Positions 1 through 6,179 of a stretch of 24,392 nucleotides of DNA are shown here, piece by piece. Origin of the DNA: a virus; the IMG/VR virus record IMGVR_UViG_3300005264_000107, positions 1-24,392 of that record; one strand, written 5' to 3'. The translations under genes and the position numbers were made by a program. Every line of letters begins with the position of its first letter. The first letter of the stretch is position 1. Below the pieces are notes generated by a model. The model was given only the letters and a program-made list of their open reading frames with translations, was not told the DNA's origin and ran no database searches.

Positions 1-148
1 GGTCGCCCGCCAGCTTCTGGATGACGGCCCCGCCCCCGGCCGCCGCCGCAAGCAGGTCGAGGTCCACCAGATCACGCACACGCTTGATCGCATCGACGTT
101 GATTTCGACGGTCCAGATCCGGTCGGCATTGTCTTTGAATGTCTTCAT
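1..148 (-). CDS. Probable tail assembly chaperone-like protein, 5' part only
   Basis: The first 49 codons of a gene that leaves the window on the left. The ATG at 148 is preceded by AAGGA about ten bases upstream. The visible N-terminus reads MKTFKDNADRIWTVEINVDA and continues with a helical, Leu/Ala-rich stretch and then a Gly/Ala-rich turn. This opening resembles small proteins encoded between the tail tube and tape-measure genes of siphoviruses, which are usually thought to be tail assembly chaperones. Its place directly after the tail tube gene is the main argument, because the fragment is too short for a firm family call. If the call is right, the full gene may show a programmed frameshift near its 3' end, which lies outside the window. 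Confidence 0.6.
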   Translation of the reverse strand, partial: MKTFKDNADRIWTVEINVDAIKRVRDLVDLDLLAAAAGGGAVIQKLAGD

Positions 149-199
149 GGTTTCGGATTCCTTACTTTTTGGAACTTGGCCCTTGGCACTTTTTCAGTT

Positions 200-640
200 T
201 TACGGGATCACCACCACGACCCACTCGTCGAACTCGGCGAGCTTGGCGGTGACGGATACCTTGATCGCCTCTTCCAGCGCCTCGTTGCGGGAGAAGTTGG
301 TGATCGAGAAGGAGCCCTTCGGACCTTCCGCGCCGTCCACGGTTCGGGCCTGGTCGAGGATCGCCAGCTCGACGGTCCCGTTGGACAGGAACGCGGCCTT
401 GATCGCGTCGAACCCCGCGTCGCCGGGCTTCCAGACCATCTCGAACTCGACGGAACATTCTCGCAGCGTCGGGGCCGTTCCCCGCCAGCCTTGATTGGCG
501 CGGACGGTGATGTCCGCCTCGCCAGCCTCCATGTTCACCGTCACGTCGCGGACGTTTCCCATCTCCGTCAGGTCCGCCAGGTCGTCGCCGGTGTCGCCGA
601 AGTAGATCTTCGCGTTCATTCCCAATACGAAACTTTGCAT
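200..640 (-). CDS. Phage tail tube protein
   Basis: A 146-residue protein starting MQSFVLGMNAKIYFG. The ATG at 640 is chosen because AAGGAGA sits six bases upstream. A longer reading starting further upstream would overlap the previous gene and lacks such a site. The composition is beta-rich, with a central segment containing ECSVEFEMVWKPGD and a C-terminal strand-rich end (EFDEWVVVVIP). This matches the general build of siphovirus major tail tube proteins, which stack as hexameric rings around the tape measure. It lies between an HK97-gp10-like tail completion gene and a probable assembly chaperone, the usual place for a tail tube gene. No catalytic motif is expected or seen. The role rests on size, strand pattern and position. 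Confidence 0.65.
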   Translation of the reverse strand: MQSFVLGMNAKIYFGDTGDDLADLTEMGNVRDVTVNMEAGEADITVRANQGWRGTAPTLRECSVEFEMVWKPGDAGFDAIKAAFLSNGTVELAILDQARTVDGAEGPKGSFSITNFSRNEALEEAIKVSVTAKLAEFDEWVVVVIP

Positions 641-651
641 TTTGATTCTCC

Positions 652-1062
652 TTAATGGATGCTCCCGGCCCACATTCGCGGCAGCCGGGGTTTGATTTTT
701 TCCAACGCCGGTCCCATGAAGGGCCGGGGTTTGTATCGTGCGACCCTGCTACGACGCCTCGCGCGTCGCCGTCCGCCGAACTCATGCAGCGCACCGGAGA
801 GGCCCACGCCGCCGAAGGCCGGGCCGATCACGACCCGGTCGGCATGCTTCTCGACGGAGTAGAGAATCGATCCGCGAAGCGCGCCGGTATGCGTATGCGG
901 CGGGGTTCCAGGGGCAGACGGGCCCTTGCGACGACGGATGCTCCGTCTGGCCGTCAGGCGAAGCGCGGCCCCGGCATGGCCGAGGGTCACGATGTTCGCC
1001 CGGCGGACCTTGCGGAGCACCTTCTGGACGTCGGATCGCGTTTTGACCTTCATGCCGATCAT
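652..1062 (-). CDS. HK97 gp10-like head-tail / tail completion protein
   Basis: A 136-residue, very basic protein. Features typical of the HK97-gp10 family are visible: an N-terminal helix (SDVQKVLRKVRRANIV), a central Pro/His segment followed by HTGALRGSI, the motif GALHEFGG, and near the C-terminus RPFMGPALEKIKP. Members of the family sit at the head-tail interface or complete the tail. The ATG at 1062 overlaps the stop of the upstream secreted-protein gene in an ATGA arrangement, so translation is probably coupled. AAAGGA lies about nine bases upstream. The gene resumes the ordinary tail programme after three non-structural-looking genes. Twelve bases separate its stop codon from the tail tube start, and that spacer holds the tail tube's ribosome binding site. 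Confidence 0.75.
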   Translation of the reverse strand: MIGMKVKTRSDVQKVLRKVRRANIVTLGHAGAALRLTARRSIRRRKGPSAPGTPPHTHTGALRGSILYSVEKHADRVVIGPAFGGVGLSGALHEFGGRRRARRRSRVARYKPRPFMGPALEKIKPRLPRMWAGSIH

Positions 1063-2120
1063 TTATCTGTTTCCTTTGTGGCAAAACAGGTCGCCGCGAT
1101 CTTTGTCTTGAACGTCGCGTCCTTGAGGTTCGCGCAGTGGAACGTGATCCCCGCCCAGCCCTGCTTCTGGATGAGGGCCGCGAAGATTTTTCCCTTGGCC
1201 GCCCAAACCGCAGCCGTCCGTTGCGTCTCGCCGCCGCGCGTGCCGAGGAAGTCCAGCAGGACCACCGGTTTCCTGGCGTCGATCCCGACGGCCTGGCAGA
1301 TCGTCGCCCGGGTCTGGGTGGCGAAGAGCGTAAAATTGTGTGCGTTGGTTATCGCGTACCCGTCGAATTTTTTGAGCCGTTCCTCGATCCGTTGCCCGAG
1401 CCGTTGAATCCACCCCGCCCGGTAATTTGCGTAATCGACGGCCAGGACCAGCGGCGTTTCGCTGATACGGCCCAGCAATCCACGCAACGCATCCACGCGG
1501 TCCGCGACGGCCTGGTATTCATCGGGTTTCTGATTTTCGCCCGCACCGACTCCGAGAACCGCGTACAGGACGTTTTTGCAGGCCAGCGCCCGGGCCATGT
1601 CCGGACCGACGCCCTTGTCGCAGACCAGAACGAACGTCCGCGCCGTGGATGCCACGACAAAATCCGCGAGGGTCTTATTGGCCTCGGGCGACTCGTCGCA
1701 GAACCGAAGGACCATCGGGACCGCGGCGTCGAGCTTTTTCAGGTCGTCGAGCTTGTAGTCCGGCGTCTGGCCCCATTTGAACAGCCCGACCGCCGGAGCA
1801 AACGCGGGGAACGCTCTGGCCTTTTGGGGTTCATCCGAGATCGTCACGCCGTTGGATTTCAAGAGGTCCTCCGCGGCCTTGGCCTGCCCGGAGTCCAGGT
1901 ACATCCCGATCCGTCCCTCGTCGGTGGTGGCTTCCTTTTTCGGCTCGGCGACAGGCGAGGGAGTTTTTACGGCCTCTGTGTTGAGCGTCCGGTCCACCGG
2001 CAAGGTGATCGTCTTCTTGCCGAGCTTTTCGGTCAACCACTCGGGACGATCATCGGCCCAGACGATCCCCGCCAGGGATGCCAGAGTCAGCCAAACAAAA
2101 TATCCGGTCATTCTTTTCAT
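1059..2120 (-). CDS. Secreted protein of unknown function (third of signal-peptide cassette)
   Basis: A 353-residue protein with a clear N-terminal signal peptide: a basic start (MKRM), a hydrophobic core and a likely cleavage after IVWA, about residue 22. The mature part begins with a charged segment and a Pro/Lys-rich linker. A mixed alpha/beta domain of roughly 230 residues follows, with regularly spaced hydrophobic strands such as VPMVLRF, FVLVCD, PLVLAVDY and KPVVLLDFLG near the C-terminus. That alternation suggests a barrel-like or Rossmann-like fold, perhaps hydrolase-related, but I see no diagnostic catalytic motif. It follows the TPR-like secreted gene by four bases, with GGAG in the upstream gene's end serving as the ribosome binding site. 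It overlaps the gp10-like gene downstream. The family is not recognised. An export signal is unusual for a gene inside a tail operon. Confidence 0.7.
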   Translation of the reverse strand: MKRMTGYFVWLTLASLAGIVWADDRPEWLTEKLGKKTITLPVDRTLNTEAVKTPSPVAEPKKEATTDEGRIGMYLDSGQAKAAEDLLKSNGVTISDEPQKARAFPAFAPAVGLFKWGQTPDYKLDDLKKLDAAVPMVLRFCDESPEANKTLADFVVASTARTFVLVCDKGVGPDMARALACKNVLYAVLGVGAGENQKPDEYQAVADRVDALRGLLGRISETPLVLAVDYANYRAGWIQRLGQRIEERLKKFDGYAITNAHNFTLFATQTRATICQAVGIDARKPVVLLDFLGTRGGETQRTAAVWAAKGKIFAALIQKQGWAGITFHCANLKDATFKTKIAATCFATKETDK

Positions 2121-2124
2121 GATT

Positions 2125-3453
2125 CTATTCTCCGGGGTTCAAAATGTCGGCGATGGGGTTTGTGGCGATTTCGTTGTTGACCCATTTGACGAATTCCACA
2201 TCTCGGCCGTTGTACTGCTGGTCGATGCACCGGACCGCGGCCGCTGTGGTCAAGACCCACCGTTGGAACAGGAACCGGTCCTTTTCGTTTTGGGCATAGG
2301 ACCAGGCCAGCCGCGCCGCCTGCGGGTACATTCCCCTCAGAAGAAGACTCATGCATTTGGCCTCGCGGGTGTCGTATGGGTCGATCAGGGCGGCCAGGGC
2401 TCGCGCCTCGGCGGTCGTCTCGAACGGTCGAAATGTCCCGCCGTCGGTCAGCTGGTCGATCATCGTTTTGCTGTCGTTGGTGGCGATGCTTCCGGGTTGT
2501 CGGGCGTTCCAGGAGACCCTGCCCCTGACGACGGTTTGCATCGAACTGGTGGACAGGTAGATCGTATCGTTGGCGGGGATCCCCACCAGCTGCAGCAGGA
2601 CGCCCGGGTCACGGCTGGAGATGCACGCCCGGTGTGAGAAAATCTTGGCGACCATGGCGGTCAGATTAGTATCTGGCTTGAGGGCCTTCAATTGCACCAG
2701 ATTATCGTGCAGCCATCCAATATCGGACTTCGCGTAGTTGATTGAATCCGCCAGTGTTTTGGCCTGGCCGTCCCGGTCCTTGGCGCGGCCCTGCAGTCGG
2801 GCTAGTTTCATGCTTCGCACCAGACCTTTCGTGTGGTCGGACCGATGATCCCGGTAGGCCTTTGGATGTTTTGTGACGTCCAGCGAATCCTTCAGCGCCG
2901 CGATGGCCTCGGGGCGTTTTCTCTCGCCCAGGAGAATGGACGCCTTGCGTTCCAACAGGTCGGCCTTGTTCCAGTCGCCGGTCAGATCCTTGATGCGTTT
3001 ATCTTCCGATGCGGCGTTGGCGGGGTTGTTGACGACGGTTTCGGCGGCCGCAAGGTGCGTGCGGGCCTTTTTCCAGTCCTTCGCTTCGATTGCAGCTCGA
3101 AGCGCAAAGCCGCTGTAGCGGAACTTCGTCGGTTGCATGATCTCCGCACCGTGGACTTCAATACATTTTTCGTAGGCGGTGAGCGCCTCGGCCGGCTTTT
3201 TGGATTTGGAGCGGAGCTGCGCCACCTTCGCCCAGGCCTGGACGCGAGTTGTTTTCTTTGTGCTCGGATATTTTTCGATCCACGCGGTGACCTCGGCTTC
3301 CGTCCCGGCCTTCTTCAGCTCGTCCCTTTGCGGATCGAGTTTTTTGGGTTTCGCGGGTTTTTTGGGGTTGGCCGCAACGACCGTCGAACCGACCAGTAGA
3401 ATGATCGCCGTCATTGTCAAAAATCCCATGAGTTTTTTTCGCATGTTTGTCAT
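2125..3453 (-). CDS. Secreted TPR-like helical repeat protein (second of signal-peptide cassette)
   Basis: A 442-residue protein with a signal peptide. It has a basic start (MTNMRKKLMG), a hydrophobic stretch through about residue 26 and a likely cleavage at VVAA-NP. The mature N-terminus is Lys/Pro-rich. The body is mostly helical with repeated patterns like those of tetratricopeptide repeats, for example AWAKVAQLRSKSKKPAEALT, DWKKARTHLAAAETVV and LLERKASILLGERKRPEAIA. Such repeats normally mediate protein-protein contacts outside the cytoplasm. The C-terminal 200 residues are not assigned. GAGGAAGG stands seven bases before the ATG and lies in the last codons of the upstream gene, which supports the start and implies coupling. 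The function is unknown. Envelope-associated proteins of this general kind are common in planctomycete chromosomes, so host acquisition is possible. Confidence 0.7.
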   Translation of the reverse strand: MTNMRKKLMGFLTMTAIILLVGSTVVAANPKKPAKPKKLDPQRDELKKAGTEAEVTAWIEKYPSTKKTTRVQAWAKVAQLRSKSKKPAEALTAYEKCIEVHGAEIMQPTKFRYSGFALRAAIEAKDWKKARTHLAAAETVVNNPANAASEDKRIKDLTGDWNKADLLERKASILLGERKRPEAIAALKDSLDVTKHPKAYRDHRSDHTKGLVRSMKLARLQGRAKDRDGQAKTLADSINYAKSDIGWLHDNLVQLKALKPDTNLTAMVAKIFSHRACISSRDPGVLLQLVGIPANDTIYLSTSSMQTVVRGRVSWNARQPGSIATNDSKTMIDQLTDGGTFRPFETTAEARALAALIDPYDTREAKCMSLLLRGMYPQAARLAWSYAQNEKDRFLFQRWVLTTAAAVRCIDQQYNGRDVEFVKWVNNEIATNPIADILNPGE

Positions 3454-3458
3454 TGGTT

Positions 3459-4208
3459 TTACCTTCCTCGATTCACGTAGACCCAGACGATTTGCTTGTC
3501 AGCCACGCGGCCATCCGTCTGGCCGGGCGTGTTGCCGTCCGCGTCGATGTATTTGTCCGCAGCGACGTCCGAGCCGATCAGGTCGTTCGTCACGCCGTTG
3601 TCCCATTGCTCCGTCCCGTCCAGCGCATCCATCAGGTTCACGTTCCCTGCCGTGTCCACCACGCGGATCAGGAGCAGGAAAGATTTTCCGGGGGTCAACT
3701 CGATGGTCCGACCCTGCAGCAGGTCTCCCTGCCAGGTGGAGGTTTCCGGCTCGCCTTCGGGGATCGGGTTGTCGATCTCGTATCCCACGACGTTCCCCTC
3801 GTCAGCGCTGGGCTTCAGTTCCACGACCTTCGTCCATTGCGTCGCGTCGTCGCCCTCGTCGGCGCGGCCATTGCCGTTGGAGTCCGCCCACTTCCAAATC
3901 TGGATGTGCGTGACCAGGCCGTTGGCGAAGGCCTGCCCGGCGTGGTGCGATCCGCCGACGTGGGCATACCCGCGAAGGGTGGACAACCCCGTGACGGTCT
4001 TGGAGAGCCAATAGGTTCCGTCGCCGGACTGCACGTCGTTCAGGAGAATCGGCGTCGTCTTGGAAAAACTCTCGGCCGACCCGTGAAGCTGAACGGCTTC
4101 CGTGGCGTCGTATTCGATGGCCGCAAACGGCAGCGAGACGTTCAGATGCCCGAACGCGACGGCTGTCATCAGCAGCAAGATTAGGAAACTACCAGAGAAT
4201 GATTTCAT
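3459..4208 (-). CDS. Secreted protein with two Ca-binding-like loops (first of signal-peptide cassette)
   Basis: A 249-residue protein. The start at 4208 gives a textbook signal peptide, MKSFSGSFLILLLMTAVAFG; a GGAG element about eleven bases upstream is weak. The mature part is beta-rich and acidic. Two loops resemble dockerin or EF-hand-like calcium loops: DSNGNGRADEGD at residues 109-120 and DADGNTPGQTDGR at residues 222-234. In known families such loops bind Ca2+ through the Asp/Asn side chains; here that is inference. Residues 165-200 look like an immunoglobulin-like strand pattern (TIELTPGKSFLLLIRVVD). The gene overlaps the end of the preceding structural gene by 20 bases and is followed after five bases by the next secreted gene, so it is the entry point of a three-gene exported cassette. 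No specific family is recognised. Confidence 0.7.
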   Translation of the reverse strand: MKSFSGSFLILLLMTAVAFGHLNVSLPFAAIEYDATEAVQLHGSAESFSKTTPILLNDVQSGDGTYWLSKTVTGLSTLRGYAHVGGSHHAGQAFANGLVTHIQIWKWADSNGNGRADEGDDATQWTKVVELKPSADEGNVVGYEIDNPIPEGEPETSTWQGDLLQGRTIELTPGKSFLLLIRVVDTAGNVNLMDALDGTEQWDNGVTNDLIGSDVAADKYIDADGNTPGQTDGRVADKQIVWVYVNRGR

Positions 4209-4677
4209 CGTGATACACGCTCCATTCGTCATGGCCGCGAGCCTTCTGCCGGCTGCGGCGGATGTATTTTTTACCTGGGATCAGCAATGCCAATGGCTCC
4301 GACGCCAGCGGGACCAGCAGCTCGCCCGACCGACGATTCGAATCGACTTCCGAGAGTTTAGTGGCGATCCCGCCGTCGGTCAGCGGGGTGATCTCGCCGG
4401 GCACGCCGCAATAGTCGATCCTGGCATACAGGCCCGCGTAGTCCACGGACGTATCACCCTCCAGCAGCGGTGACGCGAAGGTCGGATCGTCCAAGGCCGC
4501 GATGGCGAACTGAACATCCCAAGTGACATCCTCGATTCCCTCGACGTGCCAGATCGGGAAGGCCAGCAGTTCAAAATCTTCCTGGGCGGAGGACTCGATG
4601 CTGCGCACCAAAACCGCGCCGGTGGGATCGTGCACCTGCAGGTCCGTTGCCTGAAGCCATTTTCGTTTGTATCCCAT
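4189..4677 (-). CDS. Hypothetical phage structural-module protein
   Basis: A 162-residue protein read from the ATG at 4677 (MGYKRKWLQATDLQVHD), with GGAA six bases upstream. A TTG four codons earlier is possible but would use up that site. The sequence is mixed, with a long central region containing DVTWDVQFAIAALDDPTF and a C-terminus rich in aromatic residues (DEWSVYHDEIILW). No signal peptide, membrane segment or known motif is visible. It lies immediately downstream of the tail-terminator-like gene, and its 3' end overlaps the first secreted gene by 20 bases. Position suggests a minor tail or connector role. Equally, it could belong functionally with the secreted cassette. I do not recognise the family. 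Confidence 0.65.
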   Translation of the reverse strand: MGYKRKWLQATDLQVHDPTGAVLVRSIESSAQEDFELLAFPIWHVEGIEDVTWDVQFAIAALDDPTFASPLLEGDTSVDYAGLYARIDYCGVPGEITPLTDGGIATKLSEVDSNRRSGELLVPLASEPLALLIPGKKYIRRSRQKARGHDEWSVYHDEIILW

Positions 4678-4693
4678 ATTTCGTTCCAATCGA

Positions 4694-5131
4694 TTACCGG
4701 AATGCCCGGTACGTCAAAGTCAACACGCTCGTAAACTGCCGGAACTGCTCCAGATGCTCCTGGGAATAGACCGGCACGTTTTGGTCCCGGACCCAAAGGG
4801 CGTGCGGAAAATCCGTCAACTGCCGCTGGCGAAGGTGGTCGGCGATCTGCTCGACCAATGCCATCAACTCGTCGATCTCCCCGGCCATCGCCGTATCCGT
4901 CTTGGAGAGTTTTTGCTGAATCGCAATGTCGACCTGCACGTCCGTCCGGTGCGTCGTCCGCGTCCCGGCCTCGCTCTCGATACCGTGCGGTACGACGGTC
5001 ACGTGCAGAGTTTTCATATCGGGAAGCTCGAACTTCGGGGCGTAGAGCCGTTCGGCCTCGAAGTCCCTGGAGAACGACCCGGCGTTCAGTTCCGTCTTGA
5101 CCGCTTCGGCGATATCAATTGTGGCTGGCAT
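4694..5131 (-). CDS. Tail terminator / minor tail-like protein
   Basis: A 145-residue protein starting MPATIDIAEAVKTELNAG. The ATG at 5131 has GAGGAG about five bases upstream. The N-terminal helix (DIAEAVKTELN), a strand-turn-strand centre (TLHVTVVPHG, then a DVQVDIAIQQKL segment), a helical stretch (EIDELMALVEQIADHL) and a final strand (FTSVLTLTYRAFR) resemble the alpha/beta build of siphovirus tail terminator and completion proteins of the lambda gpU type. Those proteins cap the tail tube at the head-proximal end. The call comes from secondary-structure pattern, length and neighbours. A head-tail connector role is the main alternative. Sixteen bases separate it from the next gene. Confidence 0.55.
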   Translation of the reverse strand: MPATIDIAEAVKTELNAGSFSRDFEAERLYAPKFELPDMKTLHVTVVPHGIESEAGTRTTHRTDVQVDIAIQQKLSKTDTAMAGEIDELMALVEQIADHLRQRQLTDFPHALWVRDQNVPVYSQEHLEQFRQFTSVLTLTYRAFR

Positions 5132-5143
5132 TTTTTCTCCTCG

Positions 5144-5425
5144 TTACTCTTCGATCTCTACGTCCATCTTGGTCGCCAGGCGAACGACGTTCTTGTCCAC
5201 CTTTTGCAGAGTGGTCGCGATTTCCTTCATCCAGGTCTCGCGGCCATGACAGCGGGTGTGGATGTTGCCGATCTCGGTTTTCAGCAAGGCAATCTCGCCT
5301 TCCAAATGGATCAGCCGTCCGCGAAGGTTGAACATCCCGGAGATGACCCACCAGGCCGACCCGGTCAAAGCGCCGCCGCCCAAAAGCAGCGACGCAATCG
5401 CCAAAATTAATCTGTCCGTGCCCAT
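5144..5425 (-). CDS. Small membrane protein with coiled coil in the structural operon
   Basis: A 93-residue protein read from the ATG at 5425, which overlaps the stop of the head-closure gene (TAATG), so coupling is likely. Residues 4-30 form one hydrophobic membrane segment containing LILAIASLLLGGGAL and AWWVISGMF. The rest is a charged helical region with heptad-like spacing (LIHLEGEIALLKTEIGNI, then TTLQKVDKNVVRLATKM), likely a coiled coil. Small membrane proteins of this build sit in many phage structural operons. Some are holin-like or spanin-like, but a single transmembrane segment followed by a long cytoplasmic or periplasmic coiled coil is not diagnostic. I found no endolysin nearby, so a lysis role is only a possibility. 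Confidence 0.65.
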   Translation of the reverse strand: MGTDRLILAIASLLLGGGALTGSAWWVISGMFNLRGRLIHLEGEIALLKTEIGNIHTRCHGRETWMKEIATTLQKVDKNVVRLATKMDVEIEE

Positions 5426-5784
5426 TAGATTGTCTCCACGTGTTTCGTGTGAATCCGCATCGTCATTCGGTGCGGATCGTTGAACCGCCAATGGCCAGCA
5501 CCCGCCAGGGCCATGACCTCGTACACCATGCCATCCGTCGTGATCCGGTCGCCGCGTTTCGGTTGCTCGAACGTCGCGGCCAGGTCCTCGCCAAGGATCA
5601 AAAAGTCAATCACCGACGCGCCGACCCGAAATCCGTTCTCATCTTCGACCTCGTATTCCGTTTTCCCGAAGGTCGCCTGAAGCTCCGCTTCCGTCTCGCC
5701 GCGACTGTAGGTGACCGGGCTGGAAGCATGCTCTTTGAGCATCGCCCCTAGCCAGCGACTTCCTTGTCGTAGAAGGTCACCCAT
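5425..5784 (-). CDS. Head closure / head-tail connector-like protein
   Basis: A 119-residue protein read from the ATG at 5784 (MGDLLRQGSRWLGAML). AAGGATCGGGCGC precedes the start and gives a good ribosome binding site. The longer open frame upstream is Arg-rich and overlaps the DUF2190 gene in another frame, so it is rejected. After an N-terminal helix, the protein looks like a small beta-barrel with strands such as VIDFLILGEDLAATF, RGDRITTDGMVYEVMAL and HRMTMRIHTKHVE. This fits the general design of lambda gpFII/HK97 gp7-type head-closure proteins, which bridge the portal ring and the tail. Position after the capsid and decoration genes agrees. The exact class is inferred. Confidence 0.6.
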   Translation of the reverse strand: MGDLLRQGSRWLGAMLKEHASSPVTYSRGETEAELQATFGKTEYEVEDENGFRVGASVIDFLILGEDLAATFEQPKRGDRITTDGMVYEVMALAGAGHWRFNDPHRMTMRIHTKHVETI

Positions 5785-5795
5785 GCGCCCGATCC

Positions 5796-6122
5796 TTATT
5801 GGTTCATCCGAACGCGGACGGTCGTATCGCCATCCGCCGCCGCCAGGATGCACTTGCCGATCAGTTTGTTGCCGGTGGCGGTCGTCACGGCCTGCTGGCT
5901 CGTCGCGTTCCAATAACACTTCGCTCCAGCTGCGATCGCGCCGCTGCCCTTGGCGAAGTCGAAGACTCCCGCCACCGCCAACGCGCCCAGCGCGTCCGCC
6001 GCGATCGGTTGTTTCGCCACGCCGACCAAATCGCCCTGGACGATCACGTCGCCCGCCGCCACGTCCGCCGAGGGCGTGTAATCAATTGCGTTTCCGTCTT
6101 GCACAAATGTTGCTTTTGCCAT
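5796..6122 (-). CDS. DUF2190 family capsid decoration / cement protein
   Basis: A 108-residue protein starting MAKATFVQDGNAIDYTPSAD. The family features are easy to see: a short N-terminal strand, the pattern AAGDVIVQGDLVGVAKQPI, Gly/Ala-rich beta turns, then GVFDFAKGSG and a final strand-rich segment with GDTTVRVRMNQ. DUF2190 proteins are small beta-structured decoration or cement proteins that bind the outside of HK97-fold capsids and stabilise them. The position directly after the major capsid gene fits. The ATG at 6122 is preceded by AGGAGAAAAGAACC, a strong ribosome binding site. The stop is followed after eleven bases by the next ATG. Confidence in the family is high; the capsid-stabilising role follows from family knowledge. 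Confidence 0.85.
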   Translation of the reverse strand: MAKATFVQDGNAIDYTPSADVAAGDVIVQGDLVGVAKQPIAADALGALAVAGVFDFAKGSGAIAAGAKCYWNATSQQAVTTATGNKLIGKCILAAADGDTTVRVRMNQ

Positions 6123-6179
6123 GGTTCTTTTCTCCTGATGTCTTCAGGTTTCGGATTTCGTTTCTTCGTCGGTTCGGGC

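Noticed and set aside
5144-5425. Holin
   Set aside because: A single membrane segment with a coiled coil is not enough, and no endolysin or spanin is nearby.
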